From Nitzschia sp. pyKryTriq1 (taxonomy: Eukaryota > Bacillariophyta > Bacillariophyceae > Bacillariales > Bacillariaceae): a stretch of 64,000 nucleotides of DNA. Below, in pieces: positions 11,816 to 22,385 of this stretch (positions are counted from its first letter, which is position 1; the number at the start of each line of letters is the position of its first letter). The stretch spans positions 1,264,722-1,328,721 of the forward strand of contig OY101121.1 of assembly GCA_956465555.1 (NCBI GenBank). The letters run 5' to 3'. Under the pieces are notes generated by a model, which did not search any database, was not told the origin of the DNA, and worked only from the letters and a program-made list of their open reading frames with translations. The translations under genes were made by a program, and so were the position numbers.

Positions 11816-12113
11816 CTTCGAGCAGGGTCTTATCTTACAACCAGGCATGGATTGACGTTTTTATGGGAGGTTGCATACTGCATTTGCCGGAGGCTCCTCT
11901 CAACCTAAAAGAGTGTGACTATAAAGGATACACAATTGATAGTACGTTTTTATGATATAGCATGTACTTTACTCAATGCATGAGGAATCGTCTTATGAAT
12001 AGTACTGTGCACCGGGGTTTCCTGAGTGTAGTTCTGGTTATGGGAGGCTTCCCGTCGTCAACAGTCAAATATGCATTTGCTCTATAGCTGCTCGTATGAA
12101 GTATGGAAGAAGA

Positions 12114-12791
12114 CTAACTTTCCACCCGAGCTCTGAACCTTTGTACACCGTCTTTTCGCTGCCAATCACGGGATTGGTGAGGAACGTCTTCTTGGGTAGA
12201 CGAGGAGTCCGAAGCTACGACTCCAAGCGGCACATCTCGGCTGTTGCTCCCCCTTTCAATGGAAGATCCCCAAGCTGCATGTCCACCAGAAAGCTGATAT
12301 TTTGAAGGGGGAGGAAGGAGCTGTTGTCCTGGATACGGCTTCGTTGTGCCATCGTTTGTGGTGGGTTGGGCAGTATTACGATAAAGGGCCATTCTCTTGG
12401 CAAATCGTTCCATTTCTTCCAGCGTGTTCGCAGAGAGATCCGAAACGTCATCTTTGAACATCCCCTCGGCTGGAAATTCAAGTGTACCCCCTTGGTTTCT
12501 TCTTGGCTTTCGACTTGGTCTTTTGGTGTCGAAAAGTGGACCAAGAACACCCCCTTGCCTGCTAGGATTGTCACTACCGTCGCCACGACAACTTTGGATA
12601 ACGAAGGCGGCGACATCGACAAAGCCGGCACATTGACCAAACACAGTCTTGACTGTACTTCCGAGAAAGTCATCATCTTGCTCATCGGATGCGGCCGCGT
12701 CGTGGGAATGTCTGCCCGTATCAACTTCTTCACCTTCAGCTGATAGGGGCCTAGACGGCATCTTGCGTCCGCGTGGTTTTGTGGACACCAT
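12114..12791 (-). CDS. Hypothetical protein, 225 residues
   Basis: I do not recognise this protein. The start MVSTKPRGRKMPSRP is basic and could be a nuclear signal. The middle holds a hydrophobic patch (VDVAAFVIQSC), the segment LFDTKRPSRKPRRNQGG, and an acidic helix with LEEMERFAKRM. The C-terminal 90 residues are Ser/Gln/Asp-rich and probably disordered. Its frame runs uninterrupted for 678 bp, and the opposite-strand frames over it are shorter and less protein-like. Upstream or downstream exons cannot be excluded. It lies tail-to-tail with the Yippee gene. Confidence 0.5.
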   Translation of the reverse strand: MVSTKPRGRKMPSRPLSAEGEEVDTGRHSHDAAASDEQDDDFLGSTVKTVFGQCAGFVDVAAFVIQSCRGDGSDNPSRQGGVLGPLFDTKRPSRKPRRNQGGTLEFPAEGMFKDDVSDLSANTLEEMERFAKRMALYRNTAQPTTNDGTTKPYPGQQLLPPPSKYQLSGGHAAWGSSIERGSNSRDVPLGVVASDSSSTQEDVPHQSRDWQRKDGVQRFRARVES

Positions 12792-13870
12792 AGCACTCTA
12801 GAGTATAGTCTCTGATTCGGCCTGAAAAACGCAGACGGTAAACCTTATACTTCCAATATTGTGGCTTCCAATATTATGATAAGAAATCGGTCCAATTTCC
12901 GATCCCTTTCCAACTCCCAAACAGCGCCTCCAACTACTGATACTGTTGGTCTGTGTTGAAACGCAATGGAGACTCTCTCGTTCGTCACGGTTGAAACAAG
13001 AGACTGATGGGCAGAATCTCTCCACTCGTAAATGTAGATCAACTCCTACGAACAACGAACCATCAGTACTGTATGTACTCCGTTGGATGGAGGTGGTACG
13101 TGTTGTTGCCCCATCGGAAAAATCTGGATAATTTTTTCGCAGAGATGAGATGCACGTGCGAGATTACCATTGGCTATGCCCATGATGATGTCTGCCCCCG
13201 ACGAGAAATTCGTAGTTTGAAGCAGGGGACCCTACGGAGTGCTTCGTAGCATTCGTACTACTAGGTACAGTACAAACGAAAACTTAGAATATCGGAGGGA
13301 AGTCGGTGGAACATCGGATTTTTTGCTAGATCGTTGGGTCGGAATTCTCGCAATGCCTTCTAAGAAGCTGAATAAAGATATACTTCCTTGTTTACAAGAA
13401 TGAAATCAGATTTTTCTACGAAAAAATGGCCTATCACCAATCTTTCATAGGTCGCCGAAAATCTTCAAACGGCACTCCGATATTTACATATGCCTCTAAA
13501 TGGCGCGAAATGCAAGTTGGGCAATAATATTGAAAGCCGGCCGGCGAGCTGGCCGAAAGGCGGCCACAAATTCCTGCATCGCCTCCGACAAGATGTCTCT
13601 TTTTGAACAAAACACAACATTCGTTATTCTTGCAACTCCAAATGTCAGAACTGTCGGTAGAGTCTACCGGCAACTCAAAAAGAAATACCTGAGGAGTATA
13701 TCAATTTAGCTGCATTGCGAATTTGTTTGAGTGGAGTGCTGCGAAAGGTTTTGGTTCAACGGATTGTGCAGAGAACGGAGACGACAATAATTATTTCTTG
13801 TGGAGGACAGCTACTTTGCTGCTAAGGGTGCATTTTCCTTGTATCCGCTCCCAATTGAAAGCTCTTAACC
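12792..13870. other. Intergenic region, mostly empty
   Basis: Divergent promoter space. The only candidate inside is the small Cys-containing frame at 13434-13673, listed separately. No repeat or RNA gene was recognised. Confidence 0.4.
13434..13673 (-). CDS. Possible small Cys-rich protein or exon, 79 residues
   Basis: The frame starts with ATG at 13673 and contains the Cys/His pattern SCKNNECC, then GICG, then YYCPTCISRH, which is zinc-finger-like. Codon choice looks mixed in the way the real genes here do. I cannot name a family, and the frame may be one exon of a larger spliced gene or may be chance. Confidence 0.3.
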   Translation of the reverse strand: MPVDSTDSSDIWSCKNNECCVLFKKRHLVGGDAGICGRLSASSPAGFQYYCPTCISRHLEAYVNIGVPFEDFRRPMKDW

Positions 13871-15676
13871 ATGAATCTACGAAGATGTCTTTTTTCTGGT
13901 GTTATACTGTCCATCATGCTCATCAGTTGTCTCTCGACAGCACAATATCAAGATACCAGAGGTTCTGTCTTTGTCGATGCGTCTGTCTACCTTTTATACC
14001 TGCCTTCTTTGATGAGCACCGTGGGACTCGAGAATCTCGGCACCGCAACACAGGTTTTCTTACAAAGCAATTTTGAATTCTTTCCAACGCCGGTCGCTGA
14101 CATCCGAGTCATTGTTTCGTCACAAGCCCTAGACGGTCGAAAAGCGTTTGGTGACAACTCGACATACTTTGTGGTCCAAGCCAACATTCAAGTTTTAGTT
14201 CATTCTCAAGGAAATAATGGAAATTTGAACCAACAGTTGATTGAAGATAAAATTCTCACGCACTTTACGGAAGACTGGACTGAGTTGAGTGCTATGCTCA
14301 AGCTTCTAGACCCACAATTCTTCGAAAACCTCAAATACATCGAGCTCAAGTCAAGTACAATGGACTATTTTCCACAACTTGGCAACACTCAAGAGAGCGA
14401 AAGTCCGTCCTCTCTCCCAGAGAATGTGATATTGATACTTCTTGCACTTGGTGTTGGGATTGTCGTCGCGTCATTCACGCTGCTCATTCCATTTTGTCTA
14501 GCATGGTATCGATGCAAACGGTAAGTTTCGGAACGAGGATGGTGGATCACGTATCAAGTATCGTATTATTTCAGATGATTGGCAAGTTCTCATCCCATTT
14601 TTGGTGAAACTTATTTTGCTTTCAGAGGATCCGCTCGTGAAACAATAGCATCGTCCTTCGGGTCTGAGGGATCGGTCCCCGCCGAAAGACCGAGCAAAGC
14701 AAAAGTGTCCAAAACGACAAAACAACAGCAGCAGGATAAAATTGCAAGCAAAACTCCTTCCAACGACCATTCTTCGCCCGTTGAATCACCATTGCAAAAG
14801 GCACCAAGCGAAATATTCGTCAGTGATTGTGGGCACAGTACAGGTCAAATACAGCGCATTTTTTCAACAGACAAGGTCTGCTTGGTGGAACAAGCTTCGC
14901 ATCGTCATTCTTCGTCGTCGACGCACCATTCGTTTTCTATCAGGGACCTTCGAGCGCAAAAGCATTCGGCAGAGGACAATTTTCGGGAAAGTTTGAGGGG
15001 AATCATACGACAAACCTTGTCGGAAGTGGACCTGGAGTCCGGCCAGAGGGTCCAATATATTACGAATGTTCACCGTGCATCGACACCACTGACAGAGCGC
15101 GATTCGAGTGATCACGAGTGTTCCAGGGACCGACGGAAGAAAGTAGAGGTGCAAAAGACAAGTACAAGTACTCACCACAGCAATAAACGGCATCCGTCTT
15201 CTCAATCTTCGAAAGGTAGAAAACGATCCACTTCCAAGAATCCAACTACCGTATCCATCGAGCCTACTGGAAGAACGAGACAGACTCCTAAGGGGGATGA
15301 TGGAGTCAGTCCCAGCAATAAACAATCCAACAAAGAGCAGTCATCCGTGGCCTCGTCGCCTTTGGACGAGAAATTTCAACCAGTCATTTCGCTTACGAAT
15401 GACCATGACGGAAGTAGCATTAGTACGATCACGGGGTCCAGTTCTCTTTTCAGTGCGGGACCTATTCAATATGAACTGTCATCGGACGAGCCTGTTGGAT
15501 CCTCGCAGCAGGGCAAATTGGCAACACAACGGGAGCGGACTGAGGAAGATGAGGACGATACTGACACCACCATGTCCTACGATTTGGGATTGTCAGATGC
15601 CGACGACTTCGGTAGCATTGCCCATTCTCTTCCGTCGTATCAAAGAAATGCCATGGAATATCTTGAGGATGTGTAA
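13871..15676 (+). CDS. Single-pass type I membrane protein with Ser-rich cytoplasmic tail
   Basis: Two exons, 13871-14520 and 14626-15676, separated by a GTAAGT...TTTCAG intron, join in frame to give 566 residues. Residues 1-24 are a signal peptide (ending STAQ). The extracellular or lumenal part of about 160 residues has no known domain. One transmembrane helix follows (ENVILILLALGVGIVVASFTL, split here as ENVILILLALG / VGIVVASFTL, about 186-208), then WYRCKR as a stop-transfer. The long tail is rich in Ser, Lys and Asp and ends with an acidic stretch. I do not recognise the family. Similar signal-TM-tail proteins are common in diatoms, and a surface receptor or adhesion role is only a guess. 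Confidence 0.75.
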
Positions 15677-15720
15677 ATAATATAACATTCTAGGGGGGTT
15701 AGGGAAATCAGTGATTATAG

Positions 15721-17485
15721 CTAAACTGCCTCATCCGAAGGGACGGCAGTGACCACCACGTCACGCTTGCTGCTAGTTGGAGGGTTCACAGGAACCCCGA
15801 TTGATACCACTTCACGTTTGCTCGATTGTTTCGCCGGTGCGGCACTTTGTTTGGGCGGAGCCTGCGGGACAGTGTCATCCTTGTCATCCGTTGTTGGATC
15901 GTCTGCTTGACCGAGCATCTTGAATAGAGATGCCTGAATTTCCCGTTGGCGCTCCTGGGTCATGCCCATGTTATCGCCGTCAAAACCAGTCTTGTCGCTG
16001 TTTGATTTGCCATTAGCTGAAGTGCGTTTTTGCGGACCATTTCTTCCATTCGAGGCGCGTTGAGGTGCTCGCATTGATCGATTTTGATACATTTCAAAGT
16101 ACCAAGGAGGGCACATAAGGTTCATGGACGGCGGCACCGGCAGAGTCCAGGCATTTGGGACTTGGAGGCATGTTTGAAGAAAGATGCTTGCCGAATCGAA
16201 CATGAACTTTGGCCGCGGGGAGTTGTGGTCACCCTCAACGATAATAAGGTTCTTATCCCCGGCATACCTGTCATAGATGGCTTCGGCGTGATGCTTTTTG
16301 ATAAAGTCGTCGTGTTCACCGGCCACAAGGAGGGCCGGAATAAAGCACTTATCAGCATGAGAAATCGGTGAAATATTCTTGATGTTGACATTGGCTTGTT
16401 TCTTGACGGATCCTGAGATCAATCGGAGAGCAACGCTCACGACAAACGTTGGGACCACAATCCCTTGGTCTCTGCCCTTTTCTACCATTTCTTCGGCTAG
16501 TTGCGTCAAATCTGCAAATGGAGAATCCAGAATCATACAGGCGATGCTTGGATCTCGATCTCCAAACATCAAGGCAGTAGCAGCCCCCATGGACCTTCCC
16601 CACAGAGCAATCGTTGACACAACATTGGTGGATCGCAAATGGGCCACAACACAAGAGAGATCTTCTCGTTCGTAGTAACCCAAACTAACATACTCTCCAT
16701 CGGACTTTCCACTTCCTGCAAAGTCGAATGAAAACACGGCAACTCCCAGAGACAGAAGGTACGATAGCTGAGGAAGGACCTCGACTCTGGCACTGGAGTT
16801 TCCGTGCATATAAATGACCACCGGAATACGATCAACGGCTCTCTCCACGGGCTCCCAGTGCGAACATTCCAGGTTATAGCCCCGCTTTGTGCGCAGAGTA
16901 AAGTCTGTCCGGGTAAATCGCTTTCCACAAAACGTAAACGCAGGGGGGCCCAATGCTTCCATCTACGAATAAAGTACAAATACAGACAGTGATAATGCAG
17001 GGAACAGTCGGGTCAGTCAGTGAGCCGTCAGTATTCCATTATGGAACCATCAATCAATCAATCAATCAGTCGCAAGCCTTCTTTCCACATACCTTATAGT
17101 CCGCCCGAGGAGGCCTGATAATCGCATTGACAAGCTCTTGATATCCCAATTTGGCCATTTGAATATAGCTCAACTTCTTTTGCTGTTGCGCTGTCATTGC
17201 TTGTTGCTGCTGTTGTTCCGTGTGCTGTCTCTTTCTTCGTTCCCCATCATTGTTCTCCGACATGCTGCTATTTCGACGATGCTTTTCGGAGAGACGCTTG
17301 TCCCCATCGGGATGATCATCATCTTCCTGATCTTCCCTCTGCTCTTTCATGGTCTTTTTGGGTTGACAGTTCGGAGCCGCCGTTCCGGCATTGAGAACTT
17401 TATCGGCTTCAGGAGATTCCAAACTCATCGAGTAAGCTTCCTCGAGGAGCTGTGTTTCCTCTTCTTCTGATAATGCGTTACCCAT
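15721..17485 (-). CDS. Alpha/beta-hydrolase (S33/S9-like serine hydrolase), N-myristoylation signal
   Basis: Two exons, 17485-17093 and 16962-15721, join as RADYK-MEALGPPAF (donor GTATGT, acceptor TAG), giving 544 residues. I chose the internal ATG at 17485 rather than 17506 because it begins MGNALS, a good N-myristoylation signal with Gly2 and Ser6. Residues about 20-110 are acidic and Gln-rich, with a predicted nuclear-type RRKR. The hydrolase core shows the strand VVIYMHGNSS (oxyanion HG), the nucleophile elbow GRSMGA (Ser at about 255), DSPFADL, the acid in GEHDDFI and the base in GDHNSPRP, so the triad is complete. Similar proteins in protists and plants are annotated as serine aminopeptidase-like hydrolases. 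The substrate is unknown. The lipid anchor would place it on a membrane face. A CAAT-repeat lies in the intron (17050-17069). Confidence 0.8.
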
Positions 17486-18096
17486 CGTATAGCGTGTGAG
17501 TTGCAAGGATGATGATGAGAATTATCGAATAATCAAACGAAGCAAAGCAAACGAGCACCTGCAATGGAGTAAGTCGTATCGAATGAGGAGATTAGTACGG
17601 AACACAGAAACACGGGAGGAAGTTGTTGTGTTTGCGTTCGTTGCTCGTGATTGTCGTTGCAAATTGTCGAAACGTTAAAGTTTCGTTGAAATTCGCGCCT
17701 GCCGATGCAAGTGGAGAAGAAGAAAAGGACTTTCTTAGTTCTATTCCAACGATAAAGGTACTTCCTTAGCCTCCCTTCGAAGATGGGTTCCGGGTTCAGG
17801 CACTCGCCCCAAAAATATTTCGCAGGCGAAGAAGGGGCGAGCTGCCGATGCCGCCGACCACCACGCCGCCGACGAAGGCGAAATAGCGAGAGACGTATGG
17901 ATACGGTATTATATGTACTTGTACCAGGTACCGGTACGAGTAATGCCAAAAACTTACCCGACGTGCATGCACGAAGATAAAGATCAAAAGAGGCGAAGGT
18001 ACTTTGCATGTTGCACACTGCTTCGTTTTTCCTTTTCGTACGATACTCTTTGAATCATCATCATTTCGTTTCTTCCGATTTTACATAACCTCCACC
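17486..18096. promoter_or_regulatory. Shared divergent promoter region, hydrolase / PDH E2-like
   Basis: About 610 bp separate two genes that point away from each other, so both promoters must lie here. It contains a GTACCGGTAC-like palindrome near 17929. The start of the plus-strand gene at 18097 has a favourable CCACC context. No TATA box was confidently seen. Confidence 0.4.
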
Positions 18097-19840
18097 ATGA
18101 ATCCTACACTTCGATTGCGTACAACAGCGATTTCTCGGTTAGGCTGCCAACGCCAACAACGGCGAAATTTGAGCGGCAGCAGAGGTGGTCATGATGTGAA
18201 TGTGCTTCTTCGACGTCTGAATGCTTATCCTCGATCGTTGGGAGCGCTCCGTGGGGTCGGCCCGTCGCTGCTGGCCGCGGGTGGACGGCAAACACTAGTA
18301 GCAGGCGGCTCTTCCTTTCTTCATGCGGTGGAAGGATGTCGTGCTTTTCATGCGACGGTGGACTTGTCGAAGGATTATCCCGCCCACGAACTGTTGCCCA
18401 TGCCCGCGCTGAGTCCCACCATGGAAATGGGCACCATTTCGAAATGGGTATTAAAGGAGGGAGACAGTTTCGGAGCCGGTAGTGTGATTTGCTCTGTAGA
18501 AACGGACAAGGCCACTATGGACTTTGAAGCACAGGATGATGGTATCCTGGCAAAAATCCTCCTAGACGGAGCAAGTGCAGTGGATATTCCCATTGGATCT
18601 CCGATTGCGGTGGTGGTAGAAGATGAAGCAGATGTGGCGGCCTTTGCCGATTTTGTATGGGAACCCCCGGCAACTGCTGCGGCAGCAGCATCAGCTCCGG
18701 AACCAGCCCCCTCGGCGGCGGCTCAGGTAGCAACTGCCCCGACGAGGGAAGTGTCGGATGAGTACATTCTGCTACCGTCGGCGCGATTCTTGGCCGAATC
18801 TAAGTAAGTGTTGCTTCCACAAACTATTAGGTGGAGCATCTCGCTCATGGCGACCCTTGAACAAGCACCTTCTAACGCAGATCTATCTCTGTACTTACTT
18901 TCTGAATGATTCGTTCGTTTACAGAGGCTTGGATGCGACTGGTTTGCCAGGAACTGGCAAGGGTGGGCGTGTGACCAAAGGAGATGTGTTGATGGCGATT
19001 CAGAAGGGAACTCCGATGCCTGCCCTGGCAGCGAAGGCTGTTGCCGCCCCGGCTCCCGCGGCGGTGGCTGTACCACCGGTCTCAACGGCTCCTTTGGCAG
19101 ACTTGCCGGTACCAGCGGTGGATTCCTACGGAACCTTTGAGGATGTTCCAAACAACAACATGCGCAAAGTCATTGCCAAGCGTTTGACTGAGAGTAAGCG
19201 TGATGTCCCACACTTTTACACGTCCATGGAAGTCGAGTTGGATAACGTGTTGAAACTACGAAAGCTTTTGGTTGCCAATCATGATGTCAAGATATCGGTC
19301 AATGATATAATTATTCGAGCGAGCGCGTTGGCGCTGAGAGACGTCCCCGAAGCCAATGGAACCTACGACCCCAAGTCGGATTCTGTTAGACTTCAAGATT
19401 CCATCGATATCAGTATAGCTGTGGCAACTCCGACAGGACTGATCACCCCAATTGTTCCATTTACGGATAAATTGGGATTGTCGGCCATCACTGACAAGGT
19501 GCGAGATTTGGCGGGTCGTGCACGAGACGGAAAGCTAAAACCTGAGGAATATCAAGGTGGTACGTTTTGCATTTCAAACCTCGGTATGTTTGGTATTGAT
19601 GAATTCTCGGCCGTCATCAACCCACCCCAGGCTGCCATTTTGGCAGTAGGGGGTGGAAGCCGTCGCGTCGTTCCCACACCCTATGTAGAGGGAGCGGAAG
19701 TCCAGGCCAAGCCATCGATCAAGACCATCATGACGGCACGACTCAGCGCGGATCGCCGTGTAGTGGATGAAGCCACCGCCGCTCTCTTCATGTCAGCCTT
19801 CAAACACTACATGAACAAGCCTGAACTGCTCATGCTGTAA
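18097..19840 (+). CDS. Pyruvate dehydrogenase E2 / E3-binding-protein-like subunit
   Basis: Two exons, 18097-18803 and 18925-19840, join as [13 protein letters not shown] and give 540 residues. The Arg-rich N-terminus ([10 protein letters not shown]...RRNLSG) looks like a mitochondrial presequence. The lipoyl domain (about 95-175) carries ETDKATMDF with the lipoyl Lys. An Ala/Pro linker, a peripheral-subunit-binding domain ([11 protein letters not shown]...[10 protein letters not shown]) and the acyltransferase domain follow, with [12 protein letters not shown]. The catalytic motif normally reads DHRxxDG, but here it is ADRRVVDE: the catalytic His is Arg and the Gly is Glu. This loss is known in the E3-binding protein (PDHX) of animal complexes, so this may be an E3BP-type structural subunit, not an active acetyltransferase. 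An Ala/Pro-rich linker lies on each side of the binding domain. Confidence 0.85.
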
Positions 19841-20120
19841 TGGCGCATGCACATACAACCGACTACTATTGTTTTAGATGGATGGAATTATTTTGATTGT
19901 TCAATCTTTGCTCAAGTCTAAACGCCGAGCATCACGGACTGGCTATTCTACCGGTATGGCAGTGATCAGGTGCTCCATGGCTTTACACTCTACGTCACTC
20001 GCTCGACCTATTCACTATCTGCTAGGATTTGGTCCGCTATCCGTTCTGAGCAAAGTTTAAATGCCCTATTAGAGTCGAGATGGACAGGTTTTGCTGGGTC
20101 ATTCTCTAGACAGGCTTAGA

Positions 20121-22385
20121 TTATGCTCTAGCGACGCGCGGAGAATCCGCCTCAACAATTCTAGCCGTCGAAGTCACAGGTGAACATTTTTCCTCCATAC
20201 CACGTATCATGTCATCGAGATCATCATGTTCGGCTGCCAGTTGCTCGACCTGGGCTGGTGGCAGCTTGAGTTTGGACTTGGAGTCTCCAATGCCTCCCTC
20301 CACCGCCGCTGTTATGCTAGCAATCTGCTGGTCACTCAGGGAAGTCTGGTAGTAGAGCTCCAGCATTTGCACGATGTCTGGAGCCTCCATGTATCCCAGC
20401 ATTAGCGTCTTATCGACACGTCCAGGGCGGATCAACGCTGGATCCAACATCTCGGGATGATTCGACGTCAGAATGACAATTCGCCCGGGGGTATCGACCA
20501 CGCCATCGAGCACGTTGAGTAGGCCCGATAGAGAAAGGGCGTCAGGGTTAGGCTTGAAAAAAGAAGGACCAAATCCGGAAGACTTTCCATTAGGCTCACC
20601 CAACGAGTCCAAGCTCAACATGGTACTTGGAGGGAAGGAACAATCGCCTCCTGTTCCAGTCGCCCTCTGCTGAGTGGGAATCATCTTGGCTTGTGGAATA
20701 TGAGTGCGAATGGATTGGTTTTCCCCCAACAGTTCATCAACAAATTCATGAGTGACCTCCGCCCCAGAATTTAACAGCTTCGTGATCATTTCAGCATGAG
20801 AATTTATAATCTCGTCCAACTTTGATCGTTGATCCCTCATTTCACCGGCCAACTCCATGGCGTCGGTGCACGCTCGAGCAATTGTCGGATCCTCCACCGC
20901 CTCATCCATCAGCCCAAGGGCCGGCTGCTCATTCAAACGTTTTGCAAGAGCACATAGTGCTTCGGGTCTTTCCTTATCCGCCCGTTCCTTGAGTCGTTTT
21001 GATTTCTCCAACAATAGTGTAACGACCTCTTCGCACTCAGAAGAAGTACTTTCCAATAGCAAACGCCATAACGACTTCGGTGTCGGCAAGGAAACACACT
21101 CCTGGATCCCAACTTCAGCAGGCTGTAGACCGTCTCGTCGCTTGACAACCTTGGATGCAGCATCACAATCTTCCATTACGAAAATAACATCCTTGAATCC
21201 TAGCTTGACTGGAACGCAAGCACCTTCGACATCATACTTTCGATCAAAGAAGACTGACATGAGTTCGCTGTTGGTCGAAACTCGCGACAAGGGAACATTG
21301 ACAATAGAGCGTCCAGTGTACTGTGCCAGCGCCTTGATCAAACTTGTCTTTCCTGTTCCTGGAGGACCATGTAGGAGGACTCCAAGTTTGTGTGGATAAC
21401 CCTTGATGGAGTACTTTCCCGTCTTGGCACTAAAATGATTAATGAGAGCCACTAAGCTGTCCTTCTCACGGAAGAAGAGGCTGTCAAAACTCTTGTCCTC
21501 TGAAAGTTTGTAGCGCTTGTAGCTTATACCGTCTGAACTCGCGCCTTCGTCAGCACTTTTGCCAATCTTGATATCTGGTACTTTCATCTCGTAATAGTAC
21601 CGGGAATTATCGTCCATCTTTCGGATCTCCTCGAGATACCACTTGTAAGCAGTGTCAACAAAGGCATCAATGGCGCCCTTTTCGCGACATAAAAAGTGGA
21701 AAGTGATATTTTCCACGTTCTTTTCCGGGCTGTTTGGACTTTTTCTGTTGTTGTGGTGATTACCACAATCTTTCTCGTCGCCGTCCGTTGTCATTTGATG
21801 CTCAATGCGCAACCTTACCGTCCCTTGGGCATCACCATAGCTACCAATATCGTGCCATTCATTGTTGGGGAGACGATTGACGATCTTGAAGCGGCTCAAC
21901 TGGCCTGCAAGAGTTTTCTGGGACCCATAACAATGAGGATCTTGATCCGAATCATCGTCGTCCTCGCTGTCATAGTCGTTGTCATAGTACCCAGCATAGT
22001 TCCGATCTGCCATCCCAGTTAAGTCTAGGTGAGCGGACCTGAGATCCAACTTGACAACTTGATGTAAGTACATCTTAATGGCCTTGAGAAGAATAGAATT
22101 TTGAGTGTCCTCATCCACGTTGGATTTACCTCCCCATACGTTGGTCTTGGTGCTGTGGGAGATGAATCGTTCATGATCCATTACCTTGGTCTCGAAAAAG
22201 CTCGACAAAATCTCCCAATCTAAAAGGTCTTCGGCCTTTCCCACGCAATTGAAGAGGACTTTGAGGACAAACGGGATGAGCATGGCAATGATCATATCCG
22301 CAACGACATCACCTGTCTTTAATGCGTTAATCATCCCCATCATTTGGAATCCTTGTCCATCGTCTCCCTCTTCGTTGAAGAACAT
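20121..22385 (-). CDS. BCS1-like AAA ATPase with a large insertion
   Basis: Single exon of 754 residues. One hydrophobic segment near residues 28-48 (MIIAMLIPFVLKVLFNC) can anchor it in a membrane. The BCS1-type N-terminal domain precedes an AAA module with Walker A GPPGTGKTSLIKAL (about residue 345), Walker B VIFVMEDCDAAS (about 405), the sensor ILTSNHPEMLDPALIRPGRVD (read ILTSNHPEML / DPALIRPGRVD, about 638) and Arg finger. Mitochondrial BCS1 inserts the Rieske protein into complex III, while many protist relatives have unknown roles. Between Walker B and sensor 1 there are about 180 extra residues, mostly charged helix, where the family normally has about 50. Its 3' end faces the PDH-like gene 280 bp away. 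Confidence 0.8.
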   Translation of the reverse strand: MFFNEEGDDGQGFQMMGMINALKTGDVVADMIIAMLIPFVLKVLFNCVGKAEDLLDWEILSSFFETKVMDHERFISHSTKTNVWGGKSNVDEDTQNSILLKAIKMYLHQVVKLDLRSAHLDLTGMADRNYAGYYDNDYDSEDDDDSDQDPHCYGSQKTLAGQLSRFKIVNRLPNNEWHDIGSYGDAQGTVRLRIEHQMTTDGDEKDCGNHHNNRKSPNSPEKNVENITFHFLCREKGAIDAFVDTAYKWYLEEIRKMDDNSRYYYEMKVPDIKIGKSADEGASSDGISYKRYKLSEDKSFDSLFFREKDSLVALINHFSAKTGKYSIKGYPHKLGVLLHGPPGTGKTSLIKALAQYTGRSIVNVPLSRVSTNSELMSVFFDRKYDVEGACVPVKLGFKDVIFVMEDCDAASKVVKRRDGLQPAEVGIQECVSLPTPKSLWRLLLESTSSECEEVVTLLLEKSKRLKERADKERPEALCALAKRLNEQPALGLMDEAVEDPTIARACTDAMELAGEMRDQRSKLDEIINSHAEMITKLLNSGAEVTHEFVDELLGENQSIRTHIPQAKMIPTQQRATGTGGDCSFPPSTMLSLDSLGEPNGKSSGFGPSFFKPNPDALSLSGLLNVLDGVVDTPGRIVILTSNHPEMLDPALIRPGRVDKTLMLGYMEAPDIVQMLELYYQTSLSDQQIASITAAVEGGIGDSKSKLKLPPAQVEQLAAEHDDLDDMIRGMEEKCSPVTSTARIVEADSPRVARA

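Noticed and set aside
20857-21399. Plus-strand frame of 180 codons
   Set aside because: Antisense to the BCS1-like ATPase, whose Walker motifs lie on the minus strand.
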